A DNA stretch of 64,000 nucleotides from Pseudoblastomonas marina (GTDB lineage Bacteria > Pseudomonadota > Alphaproteobacteria > Sphingomonadales > Sphingomonadaceae), in NCBI RefSeq assembly GCF_014641655.1, contig NZ_BMID01000001.1, positions 2,198,427 through 2,262,426 of the forward strand. The letters are read 5' to 3'. Of the stretch, positions 23,685-32,404 are shown one piece after another. How positions within the stretch are numbered: the first letter of the stretch is position 1; each line of letters begins with the position of its first letter. A program made the translations under genes and the position numbers. Under the pieces are notes generated by a model. It was not told the origin of the DNA. It was given only the letters and a program-made list of their open reading frames with translations, and ran no database searches.

Positions 23685-24299
23685 ATCGGCAGCGTGACGT
23701 TTCCGCAGTCGTTCCCCGACATCGTCCCATGACAGTCCGCGCGCCTGCAGCAGCACGGAGAGGTGATAGGCGAGGTCCGCCAGTTCGTCGGTCAGGCCCT
23801 CGTCGTCGCGGGTGACCGCGGCGAGCGCGACCTCGACGCCCTCCTCGCCGATCTTCTGGGCGATCTTCTCTCGGCCTTCGGACAGGAGTTGCGCGGTGTA
23901 GCTCTCTTCCGGTGGATCGTCGGCCCGCATTGCAACCACCCGCGACAATTGGGCGAGGAAAGCGAGGCCTGTTGCGCCCTCGCTGCCGAAACAGGAGATC
24001 GTGCCGAGGTGGCAGGTCGGCCCATTGGGGATGGCCCGCACCAGTAGCGCATCGCTATCGCAATCTGGCATGACGGACACGAGATCGAGCGTGTTGCCGC
24101 TGGTCTCGCCCTTGGTCCACAAGCGCTGCTTCGAGCGGCTGAAGAAGGTGACCTTGCGGGTCTCCTTCGTCGCCTCGAGCGCGGCGCGGTCCATATAGCC
24201 TAGCATCAGCACCTGTCCGGTCGCATCGTCCTGCACCACCGCGGGAAGCATGCCGTCCATCTTGTTCCAAGCGAGCTCGTCGAGCTGGTCTTCGGTCAT
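23667..24299 (-). CDS. hisIE: HisIE, phosphoribosyl-AMP cyclohydrolase/phosphoribosyl-ATP diphosphatase (C-terminus altered by insertion)
   Basis: This 210-residue bifunctional enzyme carries out the second and third steps of histidine synthesis. The HisI half has [19 protein letters not shown], the metal motif [10 protein letters not shown] and the [13 protein letters not shown] cysteines. The HisE half has the Glu-rich helix [20 protein letters not shown] and [14 protein letters not shown]. It is the last gene of the operon, coupled to hisF by ATGA. The stop codon (23667-23669) lies inside the transposon: the final residues ADCIRLH are partly or wholly transposon-encoded. The HisE catalytic core is complete before that point, so function is probably kept. 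Confidence 0.9.
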   Translation of the reverse strand: MTEDQLDELAWNKMDGMLPAVVQDDATGQVLMLGYMDRAALEATKETRKVTFFSRSKQRLWTKGETSGNTLDLVSVMPDCDSDALLVRAIPNGPTCHLGTISCFGSEGATGLAFLAQLSRVVAMRADDPPEESYTAQLLSEGREKIAQKIGEEGVEVALAAVTRDDEGLTDELADLAYHLSVLLQARGLSWDDVGERLRKRHAADCIRLH

Positions 24300-25060
24300 G
24301 GTCGCACCTCGATTCCGTTTGCCAGCAGGTCTTGCTTCAGGTCGGGGATCGCGATCAACCGGTCGTGGAAGACCGTTGCCGCCAGCGCGCCGCTCGCGCC
24401 ATGTTCGAACGCCTCGCGGAAATGTCGGGGCGCGCCGGCGCCGCCGCTGGCGATCACCGGGACTGTGACCGCAGCGACGACTTCCTGCAGGTGTTCGCAA
24501 TCGTAGCCGTCGCGCACACCGTCTTTCCTCATGCAATTGAGCACCACTTCGCCCGCCCCGCGCCGGGTCGCTTCGCGCAGCCAGTCGAGCGTGAGCCTGC
24601 CCGCCTCGTCCGAGCGCTCGGGATCGCCGGTATTGCGCCAGACGCGATAGCCGCCTTCCTCGCGCATCGAATCGACCCCGATGACCACGCATTGCGCACC
24701 GAAGGCGGCGGCCAATTCGTCGATCAGCTCGGGCCGCGCGAGCGCGGGCGAATTGACCGAGACTTTGTCCGCGCCCGCCTCGAGCACCGCTTCGGCGGTG
24801 GCGAGGTCGCGGATCCCGCCCGCGACCGCGAAGGGAATGTCGATGACCCTGCTCACGCGTTCGATCCACGCGGTGTCGACGCTGCGCCCCTCGGGGCTGG
24901 CGGTGATGTCGTAAAACACCAGCTCGTCCGCGCCTTCCGCCGAATAGCGGGTCGCGTTCTCGACGATGTCGCCGACGTCGCGGTGGTCGCGAAACTGGAC
25001 GCCCTTGACCACCCGGCCGTCCTTCACGTCGAGGCAGGGGATGATCCTACGCGCAGGCAT
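24296..25060 (-). CDS. hisF: Imidazole glycerol phosphate synthase cyclase subunit
   Basis: This 254-residue (beta/alpha)8 barrel couples PRFAR plus ammonia from HisH to imidazole glycerol phosphate and AICAR. Typical HisF signatures are present: [20 protein letters not shown] at the start (catalytic Asp), [29 protein letters not shown], and [14 protein letters not shown] near the end. Length is standard. The start ATG at 25060 is selected because it aligns with the family N-terminus, though the open frame continues upstream. It overlaps hisA by 14 bases and hisIE by ATGA. Confidence 0.95.
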   Translation of the reverse strand: MPARRIIPCLDVKDGRVVKGVQFRDHRDVGDIVENATRYSAEGADELVFYDITASPEGRSVDTAWIERVSRVIDIPFAVAGGIRDLATAEAVLEAGADKVSVNSPALARPELIDELAAAFGAQCVVIGVDSMREEGGYRVWRNTGDPERSDEAGRLTLDWLREATRRGAGEVVLNCMRKDGVRDGYDCEHLQEVVAAVTVPVIASGGAGAPRHFREAFEHGASGALAATVFHDRLIAIPDLKQDLLANGIEVRP

Positions 25061-25763
25061 CGAGCGCCTCCGCGAGGCCGAAGCGGGCTTCCCACAGCGC
25101 CTTGCCGATGACCGCGCCGTGCGTCTTGAGCGCGCGCAGATCGTCGAGCGTGGCCACCCCGCCCGAGGCCTGGATCTTCCATCCCGGCAGGCGCGCCCTC
25201 GCTTCTTCGAGAAGGTCGAAATTGGGACCCTGGAGCATGCCGTCGCGGCCGACATCGGTCAGCAGCAGGTGGCACCCGGCAGGAAAGCGCGCGGCGGCAT
25301 CATAAAGCGTGACGCCGCTCGTTTCGGTCCAGCCGGCGGTAACCACGATCGGCTCGCCCTCGATCAGCTTGATGTCGAGCGCGAGCGCCAGTTCCTCGGG
25401 CCCGAACAGGTCGAGCATGCGGTTGACGGTGCGCGGTTCGCGGATCGCGAGGCTGCCGATCACGACCCGCGCGGCACCTGCATCGAGCATGCGGCGGACG
25501 TCGTCGATCGTGCGGAACCCGCCCGCCACCTGCAGGTTGAGCGGCGCGTCCTTCGCCAGCTTGCGGATCAGCTGGTGCTGGCGCGGTTCCTTCGCGCGTG
25601 CACCGTCGAGATCGACCACATGCGCCCAGGTCGCGCCCGCCGCCGCGAAACCGGCAAGCGTTTCCGCGGGGTCGGCGGCGTAATCCGTGCGGGCCGAGAA
25701 ATCGCCCTTTTCGAGGCGCACCGGGGCACCGTCCATCAGGTCCATGGCGGGGTAGAGGATCAA
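25047..25763 (-). CDS. hisA: ProFAR isomerase (HisA)
   Basis: This 238-residue half-barrel-duplicated isomerase opens the ribose ring of ProFAR. Visible motifs are [15 protein letters not shown] (N-terminal Asp), [30 protein letters not shown], and [17 protein letters not shown]. The start is most likely TTG at 25763, giving MILYPAMDL and a four-base TTGA overlap with the hisH stop; GTG four codons upstream is an alternative. No ATG matches the family start. It is part of the continuous his operon. Confidence 0.92.
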   Translation of the reverse strand: MILYPAMDLMDGAPVRLEKGDFSARTDYAADPAETLAGFAAAGATWAHVVDLDGARAKEPRQHQLIRKLAKDAPLNLQVAGGFRTIDDVRRMLDAGAARVVIGSLAIREPRTVNRMLDLFGPEELALALDIKLIEGEPIVVTAGWTETSGVTLYDAAARFPAGCHLLLTDVGRDGMLQGPNFDLLEEARARLPGWKIQASGGVATLDDLRALKTHGAVIGKALWEARFGLAEALDACA

Positions 25764-26347
25764 GGCTGCCACTCCAGGAAGGCTTGCAGGTATCGCGCCC
25801 CGGCCGCGCCGGAACGTTCGGGATGGAATTGCGCGGCCCACCAATTGCCCTGGCGGAGTGCCGCCGGGATCGGCTCGCCGTAATCCGCGCGCGCGACGGT
25901 CGCCTCGCCATCGGGACAGGCGAAACTGTGCGCGAAATAGACGTAGTCGCCCGCCGCTAGACCCGCCGCGGGATCGGGAAGGGAAAGCGCGCTCCAGCCC
26001 ATATGCGGGATTGGACGGGTCGCCGCAGGCTGGAGCGCGCGCACTCGGCCGGGGATGAGGCCGAGGCATTCGATGTCGTTTTCGTCGGTCCTTTCGAACA
26101 GCAATTGCATGCCGAGACAGATGCCGAGCGCGGGGCATTCGAGCGCGCGGATCGTGTCGGCCAGGTCGCGCTCGCGCAGGCGTGCCATCGCGTGCCCCGC
26201 CGCTCCCACGCCTGGCAGGACGACGCGATCCGCCGCGCGCAATGCGTCCGCATCGGCGGTCACTTCAGCGTCCACGCCCAGCCGCGCGAAAGCGTGGCGG
26301 ATCGAGGCGATATTGCCGTAATCGAGATCGACGATGGCAAGCGTCAC
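25760..26347 (-). CDS. hisH: Imidazole glycerol phosphate synthase glutaminase subunit
   Basis: This 195-residue class I glutamine amidotransferase feeds ammonia to HisF. The catalytic Cys is in ALGICLGMQLLFER, and the His and Glu are in AAQFHPERSGAAG. An oxyanion-strand segment (DRVVLPGVGAAGHAM) and the conserved HMGWSAL turn are also present. It overlaps hisCB by ATGA on one side and hisA by TTGA on the other. Length and order (hisB-hisH-hisA-hisF) are typical. Confidence 0.95.
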   Translation of the reverse strand: MTLAIVDLDYGNIASIRHAFARLGVDAEVTADADALRAADRVVLPGVGAAGHAMARLRERDLADTIRALECPALGICLGMQLLFERTDENDIECLGLIPGRVRALQPAATRPIPHMGWSALSLPDPAAGLAAGDYVYFAHSFACPDGEATVARADYGEPIPAALRQGNWWAAQFHPERSGAAGARYLQAFLEWQP

Positions 26348-27999
26348 AGCAGGCCTTTCGTGCTAGGCAACACATCGCCTTCGGCGCGGATCGCCTGTCG
26401 CAGCGCGCGTCCGAACGCCTTGAACGCGCCCTCGGTCTTGTGGTGGTCGTTCTCGCCCGCGACGGCGATGTGGATCGCGGCCTTCATCGAATCCGCGAGG
26501 CTGCGGAAGACGTGGGCCGTCATCTCGGTCGGATAATCGCCGATATGGCTGGCGGCGAACTCGCCTTCCCACACTGCGTAGGGGCGGCCCGAGAGGTCGA
26601 TCAGCACCTTGGCCTCGGCCTCGTCCATCGGCAGCGCGAAGCCGTAGCGACCGATCCCCCGCTTGTCGCCGAGCGCCTCGCGCAGCGCTTCGCCCAACGC
26701 GATCGCGCAGTCTTCCACCGTGTGGTGGGCATCGACCTCGAGATCGCCCTCGCAAGTGAGGTCGAGCGCGAAGCCGCCATGCGCGGCGACCTGGTCGAGC
26801 ATGTGATCGAAGAACGGGTTGCCGGTGGCGACGCGCCGCGGTCCCTCGGCATCGAGGTCGAGCGCGAGTGCGACCCTGGTCTCCTTGGTTTCGCGCACGA
26901 TTTCGGCACGCCGCGAAGGAGTCCTCGCGCCCGAATCCCTCACTCCGAATGCGGCAAGTGCCGCGTCGTTTTCCTCGCGCGTACCGACGGTCAGCCGTAC
27001 GCCACCGGGCGCGGCCTGCGGGCGGAACCGGACCCGGATCGCGCGCGCGCGCATTTCGCGCGCCAGGGCCGCCGGATCCTCGACTTCGAGGAACAGGAAA
27101 TTGCCGCCGCCGACGCGCACCGAAACGATGCCGTCTGCGCCTTCGAGCGCCTTGGCCAGCCGGGCGCGCTCTTCGTGCAGTTCGGCGATCCGGCGCTCGT
27201 GCAGCGAGCGGCGCGAAGGCGCGAGCGCGGCCATCGCCGCCTCGATCGAGGGCACCGGCAAAGGATAGAACGGCGAAGCGCGCGAGGTCATCGCGACCGT
27301 ATCGGGATGTCCCACCAGCGCGCCGACCCGTGCCCCGGCGAGCCCGAAAGCCTTGGAAAGCGTCCGCAGCACGACGAGGTTCCCGCGTCCTGCCGCCTCG
27401 CCTGCGAGGCTCTCGACTCCGGCGAATTCGACATAAGCCTCGTCCGCCACCACGATCGTGTCGGGCAGGCGCTTGGCCAGCGCGAGGATATCTGCAGGTG
27501 GCACGACGTTGCCAGTCGGGTTGGCGGGCGAGCAGACGAAAGCGAGCTTGACCTTGCCGTCGGCAAGGATCGCCTCGGCCAGCACATCGGCGCGCAGATC
27601 GAAGCCATCGTCGAGCGGCACGTCGAGCACCCGCGCGCCCTGCACTGCGGCGAAGCGCTCATAGGCGGTGAAGGTCGGCGAGCTGATCGCGATCGCGTCC
27701 TCTCCCGGATTGCAGAAAGTCCGGACCAGGAGTTCGATCGCATCGTCCGCGCCGCGCGTGACCCAGAGGTTGTCGTGTTCGACACCATATAGCGCCGCCA
27801 TTCGCGCGCGCAGTGCCTGTGGCTGCGATTCGGGATAGCGATTGATCGGCACATCGGTCCCCATCGGCGCGAAGGGGCTTTCATTGCTGTCGAGCAGGAT
27901 CGCATCGGGATCGGGCCCGGTCTCGGCAATGTCGAACGGGGCGAGCGCGCGGATTTCGGGCCGTGCCAGTTTCTCGGCGAGGGATTGTCGCGCACTCAT
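26344..27999 (-). CDS. Fused histidinol-phosphate aminotransferase / imidazoleglycerol-phosphate dehydratase (HisC-HisB)
   Basis: This 551-residue fusion carries two consecutive histidine-pathway steps. Residues ~1-350 are HisC, a PLP fold type I aminotransferase: LLDSNESPFAPMG, CSPANPTGNVVP, VVADEAYVEF, and the PLP lysine in VVLRTLSKAFGLAGARVG. Residues ~360-551 are the dehydratase: FFDHMLDQVAAHGGF, DAHHTVEDCAIALG, and ENDHHKTEGAFKAFG, the His-rich metal sites. The frame is continuous, with a short Arg-rich linker (DSGARTPSRRAEIVRETK). The known fusion in enterobacteria is dehydratase with histidinol-phosphatase, so this partner is unusual. HisB makes the substrate of HisC, so channelling is plausible. 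It is coupled to hisD and hisH by ATGA overlaps. Confidence 0.93.
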   Translation of the reverse strand: MSARQSLAEKLARPEIRALAPFDIAETGPDPDAILLDSNESPFAPMGTDVPINRYPESQPQALRARMAALYGVEHDNLWVTRGADDAIELLVRTFCNPGEDAIAISSPTFTAYERFAAVQGARVLDVPLDDGFDLRADVLAEAILADGKVKLAFVCSPANPTGNVVPPADILALAKRLPDTIVVADEAYVEFAGVESLAGEAAGRGNLVVLRTLSKAFGLAGARVGALVGHPDTVAMTSRASPFYPLPVPSIEAAMAALAPSRRSLHERRIAELHEERARLAKALEGADGIVSVRVGGGNFLFLEVEDPAALAREMRARAIRVRFRPQAAPGGVRLTVGTREENDAALAAFGVRDSGARTPSRRAEIVRETKETRVALALDLDAEGPRRVATGNPFFDHMLDQVAAHGGFALDLTCEGDLEVDAHHTVEDCAIALGEALREALGDKRGIGRYGFALPMDEAEAKVLIDLSGRPYAVWEGEFAASHIGDYPTEMTAHVFRSLADSMKAAIHIAVAGENDHHKTEGAFKAFGRALRQAIRAEGDVLPSTKGLL

Positions 28000-29282
28000 G
28001 CCGCTTCTCCGCGCAGATCGGCCGCACGGGCGTGGGCTTCGAGCCCTTCGAGGCGGGCAAGCGTGGCCGCCGGGGCGGCAAGCGCATCGGCCCGGTCACT
28101 GGTCAGTTGCTGCACGCTGATCGCCTTGAGGAAGGTGTAGACCGAGATCCCGCCCCAGGCGCGCGCCGCGCCATCGGTCGGCAGGACGTGGCTCGACCCG
28201 GCGAGGTAATCGCCAAAGGTCTCGGCTGCGTCGTAGCCCATGAACACCGCCCCGGCATTGGCGATCCGGTCGAGCAGCGCCTCGGGGTCGGCAACCGCGA
28301 GCGACAGGTGCTCGGGTGCATATTCATTGGCGATCGCGACCGCTTCGTCGAGGCTGTCCACCAACGCGAGGCGCGAATTGGCGATCGCAGCGCGCGCCTG
28401 CTTCCCGCGCGGAAGATCGGCGAGCTGGATTTCGAGCTCTGCTTCCACCGCGGAGGCCAGGTTCGCGCAGGGCGTCGCCAGCAGCACCTGTGCATTGGCG
28501 TCGTGCTCTGCCTGGCTGAGCAGATCCGCCGCCACCACGCGCGCCTCCGCGCCGGCATCGGCGATCACCATGAGCTCGCTCGGCCCGGCGGGAAGGTCGA
28601 TCGCGACTCCGCGCGCCGCGACCTGCGCCTTGGCTTCGGCCACCCAGGCGTTGCCCGGGCCGCAGATCTTGTCGCAGGCGGCGATCTTGCCCGCGCCGAA
28701 CGCGAGCGCGGCGATCGCCTGTGCGCCGCCGATCGTCCACACCGCCTCAATGCCGGACAATTCGGCCGCCAGCGCGAGCGCCGGATCGAGCCCGCCATCC
28801 TTGCGCGGGGGCGTGACAACGGTCAGGTCCTTGACGCCTGCTGCGCGCGCCGGAAGCGCCTGCATCAGCAGGCTGGAAAACAGTGGGGTCTCGCCGCCCG
28901 GAACATACAGTCCGACGCGGGGGATAGCGCGCCAAACTTTGCGCACGGTCAGCCCCGGCATGGTCTCGACCGCAAGATCACTTGGGCGCGAGGCTTCGTG
29001 AAACACGCGGATATTCTCCGCTGCCAGTTCGATCGCCGCGACCGCTTCGGCACCCAAGCTCCGCCGTGCTTGCGCTGCGGCAGGAGCGACCGCAATCAGT
29101 CGAGGCGCAGAGGCATCGATCCGCGTGGCGAGATCGCAAACCGCCTCCCAGCCGCGATCGCACACCGCGTCGAGCATTTCCGTGACGCGCCAACGCATGG
29201 TTGCATCGGCGCGCAGGTCGGGCCGTGCCAGCGCCTTGCGCCGCTCCCCTGCCGCGGCCTCGTTCCAGACGATCCGCTGCAT
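27996..29282 (-). CDS. hisD: Histidinol dehydrogenase
   Basis: This 428-residue zinc enzyme oxidises histidinol to histidine with two NAD. Family motifs are WRAIPRVGLYVPGGETPLF, IGGAQAIAALAFG, KICGPGNAWVAEAKAQV, IDLPAGPSELMVIAD, LLSQAEHDANAQVLL, and the C-terminal EYAPEHLSLAV (His/Glu ligands) and GSSHVLPTDG. The start at 29282 overlaps the hisG stop by one base (TGATG); the upstream continuation of the frame does not match HisD. The protein is full length with no missing key residues. Confidence 0.95.
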   Translation of the reverse strand: MQRIVWNEAAAGERRKALARPDLRADATMRWRVTEMLDAVCDRGWEAVCDLATRIDASAPRLIAVAPAAAQARRSLGAEAVAAIELAAENIRVFHEASRPSDLAVETMPGLTVRKVWRAIPRVGLYVPGGETPLFSSLLMQALPARAAGVKDLTVVTPPRKDGGLDPALALAAELSGIEAVWTIGGAQAIAALAFGAGKIAACDKICGPGNAWVAEAKAQVAARGVAIDLPAGPSELMVIADAGAEARVVAADLLSQAEHDANAQVLLATPCANLASAVEAELEIQLADLPRGKQARAAIANSRLALVDSLDEAVAIANEYAPEHLSLAVADPEALLDRIANAGAVFMGYDAAETFGDYLAGSSHVLPTDGAARAWGGISVYTFLKAISVQQLTSDRADALAAPAATLARLEGLEAHARAADLRGEAA

Positions 29283-30172
29283 CACAGCAGCATCTTCTCG
29301 ATCGGCATGACGAGGATTGCTGAGCCGCCCGCTTCCTTGAGTTCCTGCAACGTCTCCCAGAAGACCGATTCCTGGCACACCGCGTGGACCGCGAATTCGC
29401 CCGGCTTGCCGTGCAGCGGCGTTACCGTCGGGCTGCCCGCGCCGGGCAGGATACGCTGGATGTCGCCCAGCGCCTCGCCGGGCGCGTTGAGCAGGATGTA
29501 TTTCGACCCGGTGCTCGCGAGGACGCCGTCGATCCGGGTCAGCAAGTTGTCGGACACGGTCTCGACCTCGGCGGGAAAATCGCGGCTCGCGCGGATCAGC
29601 ACCGCTTCGCTATCGAGCACGTCGGCCACCGGGCGGAGGTTGTTCTCCTCGAGCGTCTGGCCGGTCGAAACGAGATCGCAGATGTAGTTCGCGATCCCGA
29701 GCTTGGGCGCGAGTTCGACCGCCCCGGTCATCTCGACCACCCGGGCATCGACGCCCTGCCGTTCGAGCCAGGCCCGCGTGATGCGCGGATAAGAAGTTGC
29801 GATGCGCTCGCCGGCCAGCGCCGCGGGCCCGGGAAAGTCGCGCCCCACCGGGGCGGCGAGCTTGAGCGAGCAGCGGCCGAAGCCGAGCTTGCACACGGTC
29901 TCGATTTTGACCCGCTCGCGACCGAGTGCGAACTCCTCGAGCACGTTCTCGCCGACGATCCCGAATTCGCACACGCCGTCATTGACGAATGTCGGGATAT
30001 CGTCGTCGCGCACGAACATCAGGTCGATCGGGAAGTTCTCGACCCGCGCAGTCAGGCGGTTCTTGCCATTCTGCACGCGCAACCCCGCCTTCTTCAGCAG
30101 GTTGCGGCTGTCGTCGGACAGGCGCCCCGATTTCTGGATCGCGATGTGGAGCCGGTCGCGGTCAGCGAACAT
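29282..30172 (-). CDS. hisG: ATP phosphoribosyltransferase, long form
   Basis: This 296-residue enzyme commits PRPP and ATP to histidine synthesis. It shows the catalytic-domain signatures LHIAIQKSGRLSDDS, DLMFVRDDDIPTFV, GIVGENVLEEF, and the PRPP loop ANYICDLVSTGQTLEENNL. The C-terminal ~80 residues (KYILLNAPGEALGDI to ILVMPIEKMLL) are the regulatory ACT-like domain of the long form, so HisZ is not needed and feedback by histidine is expected. ATG 30172 gives the normal N-terminus and overlaps the regulator gene by 11 bases. Confidence 0.94.
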   Translation of the reverse strand: MFADRDRLHIAIQKSGRLSDDSRNLLKKAGLRVQNGKNRLTARVENFPIDLMFVRDDDIPTFVNDGVCEFGIVGENVLEEFALGRERVKIETVCKLGFGRCSLKLAAPVGRDFPGPAALAGERIATSYPRITRAWLERQGVDARVVEMTGAVELAPKLGIANYICDLVSTGQTLEENNLRPVADVLDSEAVLIRASRDFPAEVETVSDNLLTRIDGVLASTGSKYILLNAPGEALGDIQRILPGAGSPTVTPLHGKPGEFAVHAVCQESVFWETLQELKEAGGSAILVMPIEKMLL

Positions 30173-30509
30173 TGCGCGCCTCCCTCGCCGCGAGCGCATC
30201 GATCGCGATCCGGTAGCCCTTGTGGGGTTCGGTCTTGAGGAAGCGCGCCACCCGCGTGACCGTGGTCGGCGAGACCCCGGTGCGTTCGGAGATGTCGCGA
30301 TAGGATAGCTCGGTCGCGTCGAGCAGCCGGGCAACATGCCAGCGTTCGGCCAGCGAGTGCAGTTCGGCCGGAGTGCAGAGGTCGGTCAGCAATGCGAGCA
30401 TGCCCTCGCGCGTCTCGGGCGAGAGCAGCGCCTCGGCGAGGCCGGTGCGCAACTCCCCCTCGTCCCGCGTGGGTCCGAACGTCGAGGTCTGGTCGGTCGA
30501 ATCGCTCAT
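30162..30509 (-). CDS. YerC/YecD-family TrpR-like transcriptional regulator
   Basis: This 115-residue member of the TrpR-like YerC family has two helices (GMLALLTDLCTPAELHSLAERW and VARLLDATELSYRDISERTG) followed by the recognition helix (VSPTTVTRVARFLKTEPHKGY). The HTH is of the Trp-repressor type. It is the first gene of the his operon and overlaps hisG, so it probably regulates his transcription and itself; the family is often found with amino-acid or his genes. The start at 30509 (MSDSTDQT) is preferred over a longer frame running into the TGTTACAG repeats. Confidence 0.82.
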   Translation of the reverse strand: MSDSTDQTSTFGPTRDEGELRTGLAEALLSPETREGMLALLTDLCTPAELHSLAERWHVARLLDATELSYRDISERTGVSPTTVTRVARFLKTEPHKGYRIAIDALAAREARNVR

Positions 30510-30514
30510 TACAA

Positions 30515-30535
30515 TGTTACAGCACGTTGTTACAG
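30515..30535. promoter_or_regulatory. Tandem TGTTACAG repeats ahead of the his operon
   Basis: TGTTACAG occurs at 30515-30522 and again at 30528-30535 (period 13 bases), just upstream of the YerC-like start codon on the minus strand. A third related half (ATTACAATG) overlaps the start. The placement fits an operator for the YerC-like protein or a promoter element. Inferred from position only. Confidence 0.45.
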
Positions 30536-30671
30536 TTGCTTCACATCTAGTGGGGAGCAAGCGCAGGTCAACCGCTTTTTGGAGAGCCCCAGCTTTACGC
30601 TTGCCGCGTGGCGCACACGACGCTATTGGCGCGCCCTCGCCCGCAATGCCCGATCGGCAGGCGCGGGCCGC

Positions 30672-30747
30672 GCCGCTTTAGCTCAGTTGGTAGAGCACAT
30701 CATTCGTAATGATGGGGTCACTGGTTCGAGTCCAGTAAGCGGCACCA
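30672..30747 (+). tRNA. tRNA-Thr (anticodon CGT)
   Basis: A full cloverleaf can be drawn: acceptor GCCGCTT/AAGCGGC, D-arm GCTC...GAGC, anticodon stem CATCA/TGATG with loop TTCGTAA (CGT, reads ACG), T-arm ACTGG/CCAGT with TTCGAGT, discriminator A and encoded CCA. It lies between the divergent his operon and the diguanylate cyclase gene. Confidence 0.96.
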
Positions 30748-30818
30748 CTGCTTCCCGCACGAAATCCCGATGAGCCTCGGCCGCGCTACGGTCCGGACCC
30801 TGCCGGGCGCGGCGTCCT

Positions 30819-31811
30819 CTAGGCGGCGGCGGTGACTTGCTCGGACTCCTGCGCGACCAGCACCTGGTTGCGACCGGCTTTCTTGGCATCATACAGCGCA
30901 CGGTCGGCCTGCTTGAGCGTCTCGTCGGTGCTGGAAATGTTGGCTGCGACGCCGGCAGAGAAAGTGATCGCGCCCATCGGTTCGTCGGTCTCGCGCAGCT
31001 TCAGTTTGCGACCGGCAAGCTCGTCTTTCGCCTCGCGCACCTTGTCGGCGAGCTTGGCGGCGTCGGGCGTCTCGGCGATCACGAGGAATTCCTCGCCGCC
31101 CCAGCGCACCACCGACCATGGCGCGAGCGATTCGGTCAACGCGTTGGCGACCAGTTTCAACGCACGGTCGCCGACCGGGTGGCCGTAAGTATCGTTGATC
31201 GCCTTGAAATGGTCGATGTCGATGATGGCGAGGCTGAATCGCACCTTGTCGACTTCTAGGTGCTTCAGCTTCGCGCGCGTGGCGCGACGGTTCGGGATGC
31301 CCGTGAGTTCGTCGACCAGGGCCTTGTTGCGCGCCTCGTCGAGATCGCGCTGGAGGCGCTCGATCCGGGTCGATGAATCGGCCAGTTCGCGCTCGGCTTC
31401 GGCCGCACGATCGAGAATGCGACGGATCGCCGCCTTCAAATCATCTCCCTGCGCGCCGTCACGGATCGTCTGGCTTTCCTCGGCGATATCGATGCCCAGA
31501 TCGTCGGCCTGCTGCTGCGTCTCGCGGGCCAGTTCGCCCGCGGCGCTGAGGTAGACGTCGACCGCCTCTTCGCGGGCCGCGAGCCGTTCCGCCGGATCGT
31601 CCGACGCCTCGACATGCTTGCCCATGATCTCGATGATCGTGTCCTGCCGCAAGCGCAGGCCGTTCTCGATATTGAAGTCGGTCTCCTCGACGATCACCTT
31701 GCTCATGCGGGTGAGGTAGAGGTAGCCGAATCGATAGTTCAGCGGCGTCGGGTCGAGCAGATTGCCCGCCAGAAAATCGAGGACTTCTCGCCCGATACTG
31801 CCCTGTTTCAT
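30819..31811 (-). CDS. GGDEF diguanylate cyclase
   Basis: This 330-residue soluble protein makes the second messenger c-di-GMP. The N-terminal ~160 residues are helical and end in a coiled coil (AEAERELADSSTRIERLQRDL) that probably dimerises the enzyme. The GGDEF domain has DELTGIPNRRA, IDIDHFKAINDTYGHPVGD and the active site VVRWGGEEFLV (GGEEF). There is no Arg-x-x-Asp inhibitory site obvious ahead of the active site. The first helices may sense an unknown signal. It is a single gene, running toward the tRNA. The 31812-31998 gap has no recognisable feature beyond the promoter. Confidence 0.9.
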   Translation of the reverse strand: MKQGSIGREVLDFLAGNLLDPTPLNYRFGYLYLTRMSKVIVEETDFNIENGLRLRQDTIIEIMGKHVEASDDPAERLAAREEAVDVYLSAAGELARETQQQADDLGIDIAEESQTIRDGAQGDDLKAAIRRILDRAAEAERELADSSTRIERLQRDLDEARNKALVDELTGIPNRRATRAKLKHLEVDKVRFSLAIIDIDHFKAINDTYGHPVGDRALKLVANALTESLAPWSVVRWGGEEFLVIAETPDAAKLADKVREAKDELAGRKLKLRETDEPMGAITFSAGVAANISSTDETLKQADRALYDAKKAGRNQVLVAQESEQVTAAA

Positions 31812-31998
31812 GTGCCCGCCAGTTCGCTTGCCAATTCGGCCCGCGTAAGGCCCTCGCTGCGATACCCGGTTATGCCGATCCCGAGTTAATTTTTACCCAA
31901 GTTCCAGTCAGAGACGCAAATACCCGCGGCAAGAAAGGCGGGGGACATGGTGATTCTGATCGATTGGCTGCCCCAGCGATGGCCCGGGCCAAGCTCCG

Positions 31999-32397
31999 CT
32001 AGTCCGGCAAAACCGCGACCGCCTGGATTTCGACCTTTGCGCGGCGTTCAACGAGGCGGTTCACCTCGACCACCGCCATCGCGGGGAAGTGCTTGCCGAT
32101 GACGCCGCGATAGGCGCGCCCGATCTCCTTCAGGCGCGCGGTGTAGTCCTCGAGATCGGTCATGAACCAGGTCATCGAAACGAGGTGCCCGGGTTTGCCC
32201 CCGGCCGCTTCGACGATCGTCACGATGTTCTCGAGGGTCTGCCGGAACTGGTCGACCAGATCGTCGCTCTCGAATTGCTGTTGCGCATTCCAGCCGATCT
32301 GGCCGCCGAGATAGAGCGTGCGCCCGGAGGCCGCGATACCGTTGGCATAGCCGAGCGCCGGAGCCCAGCCTTCGGGATGGATCGTCTCGTGCATCAT
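31999..32397 (-). CDS. RidA-family enamine/imine deaminase
   Basis: This 132-residue protein is of the RidA/YjgF family, which hydrolyses reactive enamines and imines. Visible features: an N-terminal APALGYANGIAASGRTLYLG strand set, GGQIGWNAQQQF, and the C-terminal MAVVEVNRLVERRAKVEIQ, where the catalytic Arg/Glu positions of active members would be (a partly different set here). It is the last gene of the catabolic operon, seven bases after the CoA ligase. In that setting it could deaminate the enamine product of the ring reductase. The start may be either of two adjacent ATGs. Confidence 0.82.
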   Translation of the reverse strand: MMHETIHPEGWAPALGYANGIAASGRTLYLGGQIGWNAQQQFESDDLVDQFRQTLENIVTIVEAAGGKPGHLVSMTWFMTDLEDYTARLKEIGRAYRGVIGKHFPAMAVVEVNRLVERRAKVEIQAVAVLPD

Positions 32398-32404
32398 CTC
32401 GTCC

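Noticed and set aside
26182-27792. A 536-codon frame opposite hisCB
   Set aside because: Antisense shadow; no recognisable protein motifs.
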